Part shown: piece by piece, positions 7,931 to 17,298 of the stretch
Position numbering within the stretch: the first letter of the stretch is position 1
How the letters are laid out: each line of letters begins with the position of its first letter
Assembly (NCBI GenBank): GCA_011049455.1
Contig: DSBL01000100.1
Location: 1-32,898 of the forward strand
Source: Desulfonatronum sp.
Lineage (GTDB): Bacteria > Desulfobacterota > Desulfovibrionia > Desulfovibrionales > Desulfonatronaceae
Length of the DNA stretch: 32,898 bases
Reading direction: 5' to 3'
The notes under the pieces: generated by a model
The model's database searches: none
Told to the model about the DNA's origin: nothing
What the model saw: only the letters and a program-made list of their open reading frames with translations
Program-made: the position numbers and the translations under genes

Positions 7931-8245
7931 CTAAAACATGCCTGGAATCTTAATCCCCCCGGTGATCTGGGCCATTTCCTGCTTCATCATTTCACCGGCC
8001 TTTTTCAGGGCTTCATTGACCGCGGCCAGGACCAGATCCTGCAACATTTCCAGGTCATCGGCATTGACCACTGCCGGATCGATTTTCACGGCCAGTATTT
8101 CCTGGGCTCCGTTGGCCGTGACCGTGACCATACCGCCGCCGGCCGCGGCTTCCACGGTCCGTTTTCCGACCTCTTCCTGCATTTTCGTGATTTTGTTCTG
8201 CATGACCTGGGCCTGCCTGACCAGGTCGCCCATTCCTTTCATCAT
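7931..8245 (-). CDS. Nucleoid-associated protein, YbaB/EbfC family
   Basis: A small DNA-binding protein of about 104 aa. The start at 8245 (MMKGMGDLVRQAQVMQ) is supported by AAGGAG 8 nt upstream. Longer in-frame starts reach 8332 but overlap the end of dnaX and add an unrelated basic segment. The protein has the family core: an N-terminal amphipathic helix with QAQVMQNKITKMQEE, then VEAAAGGGMVTVTANG, then ILAVKIDPAVVNADDLEMLQDLV and a C-terminal helix. It works as a dimer that bridges or coats DNA in other bacteria. Its location between dnaX and recR is the canonical one. Confidence 0.95.
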   Translation of the reverse strand: MMKGMGDLVRQAQVMQNKITKMQEEVGKRTVEAAAGGGMVTVTANGAQEILAVKIDPAVVNADDLEMLQDLVLAAVNEALKKAGEMMKQEMAQITGGIKIPGMF

Positions 8246-8328
8246 GACAACGACTCCTTCATGTTGGATTAGTGGATGTGTTTTGCGGCGCCTTTCATGC
8301 CGCCATGCTTCCAGGCGACGATGCAGGT

Positions 8329-10119
8329 TCACGTGTGATGATCACGGGGCTCCATGGAAATCACCGTTGCTTGGAATTGCTTGATTATTTCTTGGACAAG
8401 CGGGTGCTTACAATATTCATCATTGCCTTTGCCGCCTTTTGTGCTCTCGATTTCCTCGGGGCCACGGAGCGTGACGCTGATACCCGCACCAAAATACTCT
8501 TTTGCCAGCTGCTCTAAAATCCGCCATTTCTGGGGCGAACGCAGGCCTTGATATTGAAAAAGGGTCTGGCAACGCAAAACCAGTTCATTTTCTGACAGCT
8601 CGCCTTCCACCTGCCGCAATCCGGGGAGACAGGCCTTTTCCTTTTTGCATTGGGTGTCGTAGTGATCCAAGAAGCCTTTCCAGGTCGGCGTTTCAATGGA
8701 TATTTTGGGTTCCCGGGCAGCGGCTTTCGGTCGCGACATGGTGGGAGGAGGATATCCATCACTGAGGGTTGAACCCGAGGGTGTACGAATCGCGGACCCG
8801 GACACAGGATTCCTGACGGGCAACGTTTCGTGCCGAGGGGCTGAATCGGCGCAAGGCACGGGTTCGTGAGCGGCCAATTCGGCGTCGGGTACCGGTTGTG
8901 GAGGCTTAACCTGGGATTCTTGGGAAGGCCGGGACTGCTTGCGTGCGTTTTGACTCTTGGCGGCCGGGGCCTGAGGGAAACCGTTGAAAGCCTCTTCGGC
9001 GATGTCCTCCAGCCGCAGAAGCCGCGGCAAATAGGCCAGGTTGAGCAGAAGCATCTCCAGGGCCTGGGCCGGTTCCAGACTGGCCAGTACTTGGCGTTGG
9101 CCCTCCAGGGTCAACTGCCAAGCCGCGTGGATGTATGTGGGGGAAAGCTCATTGGCCACGTTCAGCCAGATTTTCGCCTCATCCCCTGACAATTCCAGAA
9201 GCGGCAGGGCCTTTTGGCCCGCCTGACGGAGCAGAAACATGTTTCGCCACAATGCTGCCAACTCACGCAGGAAAAATCCCAGATCCAGGCCATGGTCCAG
9301 GAGGGTGCGCAGGACCTCGCTGACGGCAATGCAGTCCTGGTCGCGGATGGCTTCCACCAGACGTTGAAAAAGCTCGCCGCCGGCCAGTCCCAGAATACGG
9401 CGGACATCCTCCAGGCGCAAGGTTTTTTCTCCGATGGTCAGCACCTGCTCCAGCAAGGACATGCCGTCGCGAACGCTGCCTGCGGCCCTTCTGGCCAAAA
9501 GGGTCGTGGCCGCAGGTTCAAAGGGGCGGCCTTCCTGCTCCAGGATGTGGCGCAGGTGGGTTTCCAGCTGTGACTGGGTGAGGCGTTTGAATACATAGTG
9601 CTGGCAGCGGCTGATGATCGTGGCCGGGAACTTTTGCGGCTCGGTGGTGGCCATGATGAATGTCACCCCGGGAGGCGGTTCCTCCAGGGTTTTCAGCAAG
9701 GCGTTGAAGGCCTCCTTGGTGAGCATGTGCGCTTCATCAATGATGATGATTTTGAAGCGGCACTCCAAGGGGGCATAACCCACGTCTTCCTTGAGTCGTC
9801 GGGCCTGCTCAATGCCCCTGTTGGACGCACCGTCGATTTCGGCCACGTCCACGGCCGAGCCGATGGTGATCTGGCGGCAGTGGAGGCACTGGTTGCAGGG
9901 CTCGGGCGTAGGCGCGGTCCGGCAATTGATGGCCTTGGCAAAAATGCGGGCCAGGGTGGTTTTGCCCACCCCCCGGGTACCGCTGAACAGATACGCCGCG
10001 GCAATGCGATCCGTGGCCGCTGCCCGGGAAAGCACGGCGCGGATGTCCTCCTGCCCGACGACCTGGGCAAAGGTTTGCGGTCTGTATTTGGCCGTGAGTT
10101 GAGTATGCGTCGTGGACAC
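8329..10119 (-). CDS. dnaX: DNA polymerase III subunit gamma/tau
   Basis: Clamp-loader ATPase subunit of the replicative polymerase, 596 aa. The AAA+ part shows Walker A GTRGVGKT (residues 47-54), a four-Cys zinc module (Cys66, 75, 78, 81), Walker B IIIIDEAH (124-131) and the downstream SRC motif. Residues about 390-490 are a Pro/Ala/Ser-rich linker. The C-terminal 110 residues form a tau-type domain. GTG is the likely start, with AAGGA about 8 nt upstream. The gene lies between der and ebfC in one orientation. No convincing programmed frameshift site near the AAA+/linker boundary was seen, so production of a short gamma form by frameshifting is not supported here. Confidence 0.97.
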   Translation of the reverse strand: MSTTHTQLTAKYRPQTFAQVVGQEDIRAVLSRAAATDRIAAAYLFSGTRGVGKTTLARIFAKAINCRTAPTPEPCNQCLHCRQITIGSAVDVAEIDGASNRGIEQARRLKEDVGYAPLECRFKIIIIDEAHMLTKEAFNALLKTLEEPPPGVTFIMATTEPQKFPATIISRCQHYVFKRLTQSQLETHLRHILEQEGRPFEPAATTLLARRAAGSVRDGMSLLEQVLTIGEKTLRLEDVRRILGLAGGELFQRLVEAIRDQDCIAVSEVLRTLLDHGLDLGFFLRELAALWRNMFLLRQAGQKALPLLELSGDEAKIWLNVANELSPTYIHAAWQLTLEGQRQVLASLEPAQALEMLLLNLAYLPRLLRLEDIAEEAFNGFPQAPAAKSQNARKQSRPSQESQVKPPQPVPDAELAAHEPVPCADSAPRHETLPVRNPVSGSAIRTPSGSTLSDGYPPPTMSRPKAAAREPKISIETPTWKGFLDHYDTQCKKEKACLPGLRQVEGELSENELVLRCQTLFQYQGLRSPQKWRILEQLAKEYFGAGISVTLRGPEEIESTKGGKGNDEYCKHPLVQEIIKQFQATVISMEPRDHHT

Positions 10120-10186
10120 AGGAACTATCCTTCGTCAAGGCGGTCTATTGAAAAGTTACTCCATTAACAGCCAGGACACAAATCGG

Positions 10187-11557
10187 CTATTCCCTGCCCT
10201 TTCCATGGCTGGATCGGAAATGAAGCTGCAACGGGGCCAAATTCAGGCCGAAACGTTTGCGCAGCTGCTTTTCCAGATACTTGGCATATTCATGGCGGAT
10301 GAGCCCGGCATCATTGACAAAAAAGACAAATGTCGGCGGGGTGGTGCCGGTCTGGGTCAGATAGAAGAACTTGGCCCGCCGCCGATTGACCACGGCCGGC
10401 TGATGACGCTGGGTGGCCTCGTGCATGACGCGGTTGAGCAGCCCCGTGGAGATCCTGGTCTGGCATTGGGCCCAGACCCGTTCGCCCAGGGGCAGCAGTC
10501 CGCCCAAACCGGCTTTGGTCATGGTGGAAGTGAAGACCAAGGGCAGGTGGGAGGCAAAGGAAAGATCATCTCTGAAGCCCTGCTTCATGGCGTTCAGGGC
10601 GCTGCGAGGGACCAGGTCAATCTTGTTCACCACGGCGATCAGGGGTGTTTTTTCCCGATCCAGGAAGGTCAGCAGCTTCTTGTCCTGAAAGGTCAATCCT
10701 TCCAGGGCGTCCAGCACGAGCATGGTCACCTGGGCCTTTTTGCTGCTGCGCAGGGCCTTGAGTACGCTGAAGCGCTCCAGGCTGTCCTGGATGCGGGTGC
10801 GCTTGCGCACGCCAGCGGTGTCCACCAGGGTGTAGGTTTTCCCGTCCACCCGCCAGGAGATATCCACGCTGTCGCGGGTAGTGCCGGACTGGTCGGAGAC
10901 GATTTGGCGCTGAAATCCCAACAGGGCGTTGACCAGTGAGGACTTGCCCACGTTGGGCCGGCCCAGCAAGGCCAAGCGCAGGCTTGTCTGCGCATCCTCA
11001 TCGTCTTCGCATTGCCCCGACGATGATGCCAGGTCCAGGGCAGGGACGTTTGCAGAAGGCAAATGTGCGCACACAGTATCCAAGAGCAATCGTGCTCCGA
11101 ACCCATGGGCCGCGGAAACCGCCAGCACCGGGAAGCCGAGTTGATGGAATTCCGCCGTGAACAGGGCCTCCTTTTCCGCGCCGTCCACCTTATTGACCAC
11201 CACCAGCACGGGCTTGTTCGCCCCGCGCAGCAGCGCAGCCACCTGTTCGTCCAGGGCGTTCAGGCCTTCGCGGCCGTCCACCACCATGAGCACCAACACG
11301 GCTTCACTGATCGCTTCCCGGGCCTGGGCGAGCACGGCCTGCTTGATGTCCTCGGAAGACTCCGGCTCGAGTCCGCCGGTGTCCACCAGGGCAAAAGGCC
11401 TTTCAACTTGACGCACCTCGCCGTAAATGCGGTCCCTGGTCACGCCCGGCAGGTCGTGGGTCAGGGCCTTGGAGGATTTGAGCAGGCGGTTGAACAAGGA
11501 GGATTTGCCCACATTGGGCCGGCCGATCAAGGCAACGATGGGCAGTTCTTGGGACAT
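10187..11557 (-). CDS. der: Ribosome assembly GTPase Der (EngA)
   Basis: A 456-aa double-GTPase needed for 50S subunit maturation. Both G domains are complete. G-domain 1 has GRPNVGKSS (about residues 12-20), LPGVTRD, DTGG and NKVD. G-domain 2 repeats GRPNVGKSS, SGTTRD, DTAG and NKID. The two are joined by an acidic linker (QCEDDEDAQTS). The C-terminal KH-like domain includes RRRAKFFYLTQTGTTPPTFV and the typical RFGLNLAPLQLHFR end. The ATG at 11557 is preferred over an in-frame TTG at 11581. mtnA lies 34 nt upstream on the same strand and dnaX 67 nt downstream, so all three probably share a transcript. Confidence 0.97.
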   Translation of the reverse strand: MSQELPIVALIGRPNVGKSSLFNRLLKSSKALTHDLPGVTRDRIYGEVRQVERPFALVDTGGLEPESSEDIKQAVLAQAREAISEAVLVLMVVDGREGLNALDEQVAALLRGANKPVLVVVNKVDGAEKEALFTAEFHQLGFPVLAVSAAHGFGARLLLDTVCAHLPSANVPALDLASSSGQCEDDEDAQTSLRLALLGRPNVGKSSLVNALLGFQRQIVSDQSGTTRDSVDISWRVDGKTYTLVDTAGVRKRTRIQDSLERFSVLKALRSSKKAQVTMLVLDALEGLTFQDKKLLTFLDREKTPLIAVVNKIDLVPRSALNAMKQGFRDDLSFASHLPLVFTSTMTKAGLGGLLPLGERVWAQCQTRISTGLLNRVMHEATQRHQPAVVNRRRAKFFYLTQTGTTPPTFVFFVNDAGLIRHEYAKYLEKQLRKRFGLNLAPLQLHFRSSHGKGRE

Positions 11558-11591
11558 AAGAAGACCTGGATGAAGGGTCAAGATGTTGGGT

Positions 11592-12626
11592 TCAAAATTC
11601 GGATCGAAAACTGATCAGCTGGTCAGGCTTGAGCACACCCTTTTCCGTGATGATCGCCGCGATCAGCTCCGCCGGGGTGACGTCAAAGGCGAAATTGAGC
11701 ACAGGCACGCCGGGCGGGGTGATCATTTTGTCCTGGATGTGGGTCACCTCCCTGGGCGTGCGCTTTTCAATGGGAATATCCGCTCCAGAAGCCGTTGCAA
11801 AATCAATAGTGGAAAAAGGGGCGGCCACGTAGAAGGGGACGTTATGGCGCTTTGCCAGCACGGCCACGGTATAGGTGCCGATCTTATTGGCCGCGTCGCC
11901 GTTGGCCGCGACCCGGTCCGCGCCCACGATCACGGCCTGGACCATGCCCCTGGTCATGAGCAGCCCCACGGCGTTGTCGCAGCAGACGGTCACCGGAATG
12001 TTGTCCTTGGACAGTTCATAGGCTGTCAGCCGGGCTCCTTGCAAGAAAGGGCGGGTTTCATTGGCCAGGACATGGATGCGCTTGCCCGCCTCCACCGCAG
12101 CCCGGATCACGCCCAGGGCCGTGCCGTAGGCTCCGGTGGCCAGGGCTCCTGCATTGCAGTGGGTCATGACGGTGTCGTTGTCACGCAGCAGGGTGGCGCC
12201 GTGCACGCCCATGGTCCTGTTATTCGCTTCGTCTTGACGGTGCAGGGCCATGGCCTGTTCGGTCCATACCTGGCGCAGATCCTCCAGGGACATGTGGGGC
12301 CGGTCTCTCCAGACCCGGCGCATCTGATCCACGGCCCAGGTTAGGTTCACGGCCGTGGGTCTGGTTGCAGCCAAGGCATTCAGCTCTTGATCCACTTGAC
12401 GACTCCAGCCAGGACTTACCGGATCGGCAGTGGCCGCAACCAGGCAGCAGCCGTAAGCCGCGGTCACGCCGATGGCCGGAGCGCCGCGCACGACCATTTC
12501 CTGGAGAGCGAAAATGATATCCTTGGCCGTGCGACAAATGAACCACTCCTCTTGGCCGGGCAGCAGACGCTGGTCCAGCAGGTGCAACTCATTGTTCTCC
12601 GGCGTGAATCGAATGTGCGGGTGCAT
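11592..12626 (-). CDS. mtnA: S-methyl-5-thioribose-1-phosphate isomerase
   Basis: Predicted to convert 5-methylthioribose-1-phosphate to methylthioribulose-1-phosphate in the methionine salvage or related methylthio-sugar pathways. The 344-aa protein belongs to the eIF2B-like superfamily. The isomerase-specific residues are present: Cys157 in [16 protein letters not shown] and Asp237 in [18 protein letters not shown], close to Cys160 and Asp240 of the B. subtilis enzyme. [13 protein letters not shown] (about 48-59) is the substrate-loop motif. The ATG has AAGGA about 7 nt upstream. No other salvage gene is in the window; it sits between gatB and der as a probable passenger of a housekeeping operon. 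A ribose-1,5-bisphosphate isomerase role is less likely, since those are mostly archaeal and shorter. Confidence 0.92.
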   Translation of the reverse strand: MHPHIRFTPENNELHLLDQRLLPGQEEWFICRTAKDIIFALQEMVVRGAPAIGVTAAYGCCLVAATADPVSPGWSRQVDQELNALAATRPTAVNLTWAVDQMRRVWRDRPHMSLEDLRQVWTEQAMALHRQDEANNRTMGVHGATLLRDNDTVMTHCNAGALATGAYGTALGVIRAAVEAGKRIHVLANETRPFLQGARLTAYELSKDNIPVTVCCDNAVGLLMTRGMVQAVIVGADRVAANGDAANKIGTYTVAVLAKRHNVPFYVAAPFSTIDFATASGADIPIEKRTPREVTHIQDKMITPPGVPVLNFAFDVTPAELIAAIITEKGVLKPDQLISFRSEF

Positions 12627-12702
12627 GGATTGTCCTTGTCAAGCGGCTTTCAAGAGGGATCCGGTTTTCATGGAACTATCGGAAAAAATGGTCATCAGCT
12701 TG

Positions 12703-14133
12703 TTATCCCAGCTTGGCCTTGAGCAGATCGTTGACCACCCCCGGGTTGGCCTGGCCCTTGCTTTCGCGCATGACCTGGCCGACGAAGAAACCCAGCAGCT
12801 TGGTCTTGCCGCCTTTATAGGCCTCCACCTCGGCGGGGCTGGCCGCGATGACTTTATCCACAACGGCTTCCAGGGCCGAGGTATCTGAAATCTGAACCAA
12901 TCCCTTGCGCTTGATGAATTCTTCCGGAGCTTCGCCGGTGGCGAACAGCTCGGCGAAGATCTGCTTGCCGATCTTGCCGCTGATTCGGCCGGAGTCGATC
13001 AGCCGGACCAAATCGGCCAAGTGGGTCGCGGTCATGGCGCAGGCCCGTGCGCTGATCCTTGCCAGGTTCAGCTCGCGCAAGAGTTCGGAGAGCATCCAGT
13101 TGGCGATCTTTTTGGGCTCGGGGTACGCGGCAACGGCCGTTTCAAAATACTCGGCCAGGTCCTTTTCAGCGGTCAGGGCCTGGGCCGCTGCTTCAGGCAG
13201 ATCATAATCCCGCAGAAAGCGCGCCTCCCGGGCCTGGGGCAGCTCGGGCAGCTCTTCGGACCATTTGATCAGCCAGGTCTGCTCCAAGGTCAAGGGCAGC
13301 AGGTCCGGGTCCGGGAAATAGCGGTAGTCGTGGGCTTCCTCCTTGCCGCGCATGGACACGGTCACGCCTTTGTCCACGTCATAGAGCCGGGTTTCCTGGA
13401 CAATGCGCTCGCCGTCGTCGAGCAGGTCGATATGCCGGGCTATTTCATATTCAATGGCCTTGTGCACGTGCCGGAAGGAATTGAGGTTTTTCAGCTCGGT
13501 GCGCGTTCCGAGTGTTTGCTCGCCCTTGGGCCGGACCGAGACGTTGGCGTCGCAACGAAAGCTGCCTTCCTCCATGTTGCCGTCGCAGATTTCCAGGTAG
13601 ACCAGAATGGAACGCAGGGCCTTGAGATAGGCCACGGCCTCGTCCGCGCCGCGCATGTCCGGTTCGCTGACGATCTCGATGAGCGGCGTGCCGCAGCGGT
13701 TCAAGTCCACGAAGCTTTTGTTTTCAGCGGCGGAATGGATGGACTTGCCGGCGTCCTCCTCCATGTGGATCCTGGTGATGCCGATGACCTTTTCATGGCC
13801 GTCCACCTGGATGCGCAGGCGGCCGTGTTCGGCCAGGGGGGCCTCGTATTGCGATATCTGGTAGGCCTTGGGCAGATCCGGGTAGAAATAGTTCTTGCGG
13901 GCAAAGACGGACCGGCGGTTGATTGTGCAGTCCACGGCCAGGGCCATTTTCGCAGCATATTCCACGGCCAGCCGGTTGAGCACGGGCAGGGTTCCGGGCA
14001 TGGCCGTGCACACCGGGCAGGTGTTGGAGTTGGGCTCTTGTCCGAAGGCCGTGGAACAGGCGCAGAAGATCTTGGTCTTGGTGCGCAATTGGGCATGCAC
14101 CTCCAGGCCGATGACGGCTTCATACTCGGGCAC
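12703..14133 (-). CDS. gatB: Aspartyl/glutamyl-tRNA(Asn/Gln) amidotransferase subunit B
   Basis: A 476-aa subunit of GatCAB, which converts misacylated Glu-tRNA(Gln) or Asp-tRNA(Asn) to the amidated form. The N-terminal [16 protein letters not shown] begins the kinase-like cradle, and four Cys (24, 26, 39, 42) form the family zinc site. Further hallmarks are [17 protein letters not shown], the acceptor DAGKS and [16 protein letters not shown], and [13 protein letters not shown]. The YqeY-like tail domain ends in [19 protein letters not shown] is the start, with AGGAG about 8 nt before it. It is the first gene of the gatB-mtnA-der-dnaX-ebfC-recR run. gatA and gatC are not in the window. Confidence 0.97.
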   Translation of the reverse strand: MPEYEAVIGLEVHAQLRTKTKIFCACSTAFGQEPNSNTCPVCTAMPGTLPVLNRLAVEYAAKMALAVDCTINRRSVFARKNYFYPDLPKAYQISQYEAPLAEHGRLRIQVDGHEKVIGITRIHMEEDAGKSIHSAAENKSFVDLNRCGTPLIEIVSEPDMRGADEAVAYLKALRSILVYLEICDGNMEEGSFRCDANVSVRPKGEQTLGTRTELKNLNSFRHVHKAIEYEIARHIDLLDDGERIVQETRLYDVDKGVTVSMRGKEEAHDYRYFPDPDLLPLTLEQTWLIKWSEELPELPQAREARFLRDYDLPEAAAQALTAEKDLAEYFETAVAAYPEPKKIANWMLSELLRELNLARISARACAMTATHLADLVRLIDSGRISGKIGKQIFAELFATGEAPEEFIKRKGLVQISDTSALEAVVDKVIAASPAEVEAYKGGKTKLLGFFVGQVMRESKGQANPGVVNDLLKAKLG

Positions 14134-14190
14134 GAATGATACTCCTGTTAGAAAAAAGAGTGTTCCCCGTCAGGAAGATATAAAAGAAGC

Positions 14191-14220
14191 TGTATGTGCG
14201 TTTTTGAATCGTTGTGTCAA
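14191..14220 (-). promoter_or_regulatory. Candidate sigma70-type promoter for the gatB operon
   Basis: On the minus strand a perfect TTGACA (14220-14215) is followed after 18 nt by CATACA (14196-14191), or after 17 nt by ACATAC. The -10 match is modest. It lies about 60 nt upstream of the gatB GTG and is the best promoter for the six-gene run. One arm of a nested palindrome touches the -35. Confidence 0.45.
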
Positions 14221-14250
14221 TCGTTGGCATTGGCCAATATTCGCAACGAT
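14220..14250. repeat. Nested palindrome upstream of the gatB promoter
   Basis: Outer arms ATCGTTG (14220-14226) and CAACGAT (14244-14250) are perfect inverted repeats. They enclose the perfect 8-nt palindrome TTGGCCAA (14230-14237). A further direct copy of ATCGTTG lies at 14208-14214, on the other side of TTGACA. The placement across and just upstream of the -35 would suit an operator. No regulator family is recognised from it. Confidence 0.45.
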
Positions 14251-14387
14251 CCGCCGTAGCAGGACATGACGCGGTCATCCGACCGCTTTGGCCATATCGC
14301 TCCGGTGTTGGCGGGATAGAGCGAATGCCGCATCCGGCAAGACCGCATCGTGGCGGCAATACGGTTGTTCCATAACGCTTCCGGCCA

Positions 14388-16202
14388 TCACGCCTTGTCC
14401 AAACTGGCGTCAAAATACTTGCCCACGCCGTACTCCCGGCGGCGGAAGAATTTTTCCGGGTCCGGGCCGATGATCTGCAGTTCCGGGTGTTTTTTCTGCA
14501 CCTCCAGGGCGATTTTCATCTCCTTGGTGCAGCCGGTGGAATAGGTGGCGTCCTTGCCGTTCCAGACAGCGGGCATTTTCTGGCCCAACAGCTCGAAGCT
14601 GAGTTCGATGTCCTCCACGGTTTGAAAGCGCCAGACATCGATGTAGCCGCTGCGCTGGACCTTTTCCCACATGTACATCAGGTCGTCTCCGTCCATGCCA
14701 GGTTCAAAATGCTCGCCCGGGTTGATGATCAGGGATTGTTCCAGCCTGGAGCGCAGATGGGCCACAAAGGCGTTGAGCACGGCGATGGCCGTCTTGGTCT
14801 GCCCGGGAATGGAACCGATGATGGCGCTGTAGAAGATGACGGTCTTGCCCGAGACCTTGGCCTGACGCATGGACTCGATCAGTTTTTCGGCCTTGGCCAG
14901 CAGTTCCCGTTCCGTGACATGCCGGATGCGTGCGGCCCGGGGCTTGCAGGATAAAACCATCGTGTCCCGGCCGTCGCGATGAAAGGAGACGATGTCCCGG
15001 GTGAAGTCCTGGCTGACGTTGATCAGACGGCGATGATTGAAGCCTCCGTTGGCGATGATCAGCTGCGATTCCTTCCACGCCCTGGCAAAGGTCAGGCTGG
15101 TCCGATAAAGATTCAAGCGTTCGCGGGTGCCGTCGGAGATGACCAGCAGCTGGTTTTCGCGGATGCGCTTGAGCAGCTCGTTTTTCGAGACCTGACTGTC
15201 CGTGAGAAAATATGCGCCGTCCAGGGAATCGGCAAGCACGGGGTCATAGTCGGCGTCCCAGATCGTCGGCGTCATGAAGTCGAAACCTTCCTTCAGGGCC
15301 AGAATGACCCGGTGGCCCTGGCGGATCAGGGCGCGGATGATGAGGATGTCAAAGATCACGGCCCCGCTTTGGCCAGGAAGGTAAAGGATTTTCTGGGATG
15401 ACTGGCGATTTTGAAAAAGGTAGCTCCGCAGCTGCTCGAATTCCGGCCAGGGTGCATCTATCTCGGCCGCCATCTCATCAGGGGCCGGATGGAACTCCAT
15501 GGATTCCCAGATCGGTGTGATGTTCGCCCATTCGGCCATGGATTTTTGCAGCTTGAATTCCTGCGCCTTCCAGATCACCCGCATGGTGGCCAGACGGAAA
15601 AGACGCTTCAATTCCAGCATGTCCAAATCCGCCCGCAACTGCTCCATGGTTGCGCAGGCCAAAAAATCCTTGGGGCAGGCGCCAACAATTTGCTGGTACA
15701 GGGATGTCTGGGTGAAGGCATAGGCTCTGGCGTTGGCCCGGCGCTTACGGTCCCGCAAGGGATCATCCAGGCCGCTGTAGCTCATGAAAATGGTCAACAG
15801 CCACTTGACCAGGCGCGAGGGGATGATCACCCTGGACTGCAGGGCGGCTTTGAACTTGTACCGGCACAGGGCCGTGATCTTGGCCCGCAGGTAGGGATCG
15901 GCGATCTGCTCACGGGTCAGGCGGATCACGCTCTTCCAATGGTTGCTGTATTCGGCCAGGAGATCTTTGGTCAGTTCCTGCTTGAGCAGAAAACCCAGCA
16001 TCCAGTCGGTGCAGGCGGGAAAAAACTGGTCCTCGTCCAGGTCCACCATGAACCGGATCTGTTCCGGGGAAGCATTTTCCAATGGGTTGATGGCGTGGTC
16101 CAGGTTGTTTTCCGTGAGAAAATGCAGGATCCAGGCATCCAGATAGGGATCGTGGCCCAAACGAATTTCCTGGGCGGAACCAATCTTTGCTTGCACGGGC
16201 AC
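14388..16202 (-). CDS. Uncharacterised protein with ARMT1/DUF89-like central region
   Basis: A 604-aa soluble protein without signal peptide or membrane segments. The N-terminal 250 residues are helical and charged. Residues about 270-400 form an alpha/beta region: ILYLPGQSGAVIFDILIIRA (272-291), GHRVILALKEGFDF, TPTIWDAD (311-318) and QLIIANGGFNHRRLINV (380-396). These recall the DUF89/ARMT1 phosphatase-like pattern (LDNSG..., T..D, LILFKGDLNYRKL). However, the metal-binding Asp-Asn pair is replaced (Pro-Gly-Gln) and the Lys-Gly-Asp is Asn-Gly-Gly. The C-terminal 150 residues are unrecognised and include VIFYSAIIGSIPGQTKTA (455-472). GTG start with GGAG 6 nt upstream; it begins 1 nt after nadK, so it is co-expressed with it. 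Function unknown; the fold assignment is recalled, not searched. Confidence 0.5.
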   Translation of the reverse strand: MPVQAKIGSAQEIRLGHDPYLDAWILHFLTENNLDHAINPLENASPEQIRFMVDLDEDQFFPACTDWMLGFLLKQELTKDLLAEYSNHWKSVIRLTREQIADPYLRAKITALCRYKFKAALQSRVIIPSRLVKWLLTIFMSYSGLDDPLRDRKRRANARAYAFTQTSLYQQIVGACPKDFLACATMEQLRADLDMLELKRLFRLATMRVIWKAQEFKLQKSMAEWANITPIWESMEFHPAPDEMAAEIDAPWPEFEQLRSYLFQNRQSSQKILYLPGQSGAVIFDILIIRALIRQGHRVILALKEGFDFMTPTIWDADYDPVLADSLDGAYFLTDSQVSKNELLKRIRENQLLVISDGTRERLNLYRTSLTFARAWKESQLIIANGGFNHRRLINVSQDFTRDIVSFHRDGRDTMVLSCKPRAARIRHVTERELLAKAEKLIESMRQAKVSGKTVIFYSAIIGSIPGQTKTAIAVLNAFVAHLRSRLEQSLIINPGEHFEPGMDGDDLMYMWEKVQRSGYIDVWRFQTVEDIELSFELLGQKMPAVWNGKDATYSTGCTKEMKIALEVQKKHPELQIIGPDPEKFFRRREYGVGKYFDASLDKA

Positions 16203-16203
16203 G

Positions 16204-17130
16204 CTAAGCTCCCTGAATGAAGCCCTTGGCTTTCAGTTTTTGGAAATAGGAGTCGTGGCCAATGGCCGCGAGCAGCATTCTTCTGGAAGAGCCGGACGCA
16301 TGGACCCGGTCACCGGGCTGAAGGAGATGACCGGTTTGGCCGTCCAGAGTCAGGTAAGCCTCCAGGGCGTTTTCGGCGACACCGACGGTTATGTGTTTGT
16401 CCGCGGGCAGGACGAATGGTTTGATTTCCGTAAGAAACGGACAAATGGGCGTGACGGCGACAACGTCCAGTTCCGGGTGGATCAAGGGGCCTCCTGCTGA
16501 ACACGAATAGGCCGAGGAACCCGTGGGCGTGGAGAGGATCAGGCCGTCGGCGTGCAAGCCGGTGATCCGTTCTTTCTCAACGAAGAGTTCCAGATGAATC
16601 AGGCGGGCCAGATTGCCGCGGCCCACAACGATGTCGTTGACCGCATTGGCGGCCAAAAAAATTTCGTTTTGCCGCTCAACTTGTACGTCCAAAAGCATTC
16701 GGGGGGAGACGGGAACGCCGTGGTCGAGGATTTCTTCCAGCACTCGTCGCCAGGAGGCTTTCGGACATTCGGTCAGAAAGCCGACGCGCGCAAAATTGAT
16801 GCCCAGAAGAGCGATATTGTCCCCGCAGAGTTTCCTGGCCACGCTGATCATGGTGCCGTCGCCGCCCAGCACCAAGGTCAAGGTCGGTTCCAGGGCCGGC
16901 AGGCATTGGTCCAGGTCCTCTTGATTTTCCGTGACCGTATTGGCCATGCCTTGCAGATTCAGCCATGCGGCGATTTCCTCGGCCAAATGCAGGGCGTCGG
17001 GCTGGGCCTTTTTTGCCACCAGCAAGACTGATTGGGGGCGTATATTTTTCATTTCAAGAAAATCGGGACGATTTCTCGTGCAGGATGCCGATTTGGTGCC
17101 AAGATCAGGGCACGGCTGGAGTGCGGTCAT
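16204..17130 (-). CDS. nadK: NAD kinase
   Basis: Phosphorylates NAD to NADP in the cytosol. The 308-aa product contains the family signature GGDGT (residues 89-93), [12 protein letters not shown] (110-121), [10 protein letters not shown] (163-172) with the Asn-Asp pair, and the Gly-rich TPTGSSAYS (201-209) followed by [10 protein letters not shown]. The C-terminal half has the DGQTG motif of the beta-rich NADK domain. The ATG at 17130 has AAGGAG about 10 nt upstream and is kept. An internal Met at residue 27 (17052) would remove a Cys-containing extension absent from many homologues but lacks a ribosome site. It is divergent from pncC and followed at 1 nt by the ARMT1-like gene. Confidence 0.96.
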   Translation of the reverse strand: MTALQPCPDLGTKSASCTRNRPDFLEMKNIRPQSVLLVAKKAQPDALHLAEEIAAWLNLQGMANTVTENQEDLDQCLPALEPTLTLVLGGDGTMISVARKLCGDNIALLGINFARVGFLTECPKASWRRVLEEILDHGVPVSPRMLLDVQVERQNEIFLAANAVNDIVVGRGNLARLIHLELFVEKERITGLHADGLILSTPTGSSAYSCSAGGPLIHPELDVVAVTPICPFLTEIKPFVLPADKHITVGVAENALEAYLTLDGQTGHLLQPGDRVHASGSSRRMLLAAIGHDSYFQKLKAKGFIQGA

Positions 17131-17298
17131 GGGTACGGGCTCCTTGTCTTTCCGTGCGGGGCGAGGGATCGCGCAGGCCTCGGCCTCGGCGGATCGTGGC
17201 CCCTGGAATCAGGTGCGATGTTGCGGATTCAGCTGTTACCCTTTATGGACTTGTGGATCAAGAATGCATGCCATGGGCGGAAAGTCAGGGAAATAGCA

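Noticed and set aside
8630-8660. AAAAAG run in dnaX as a possible programmed frameshift site
   Set aside because: The run is preceded by C rather than A in the needed frame and lies in the C-terminal tau domain, far from the gamma/tau boundary.
13021-14139. 372-codon plus-strand frame opposite gatB
   Set aside because: GatB on the other strand has all family motifs; the antisense product is low-complexity Gly/Gln/His-rich.
14271-14286. Hairpin GCGGTC-ATCC-GACCGC as a terminator after the ARMT1-like gene
   Set aside because: The 6-bp stem is not followed by a T-run on the minus strand, so intrinsic termination is not supported.
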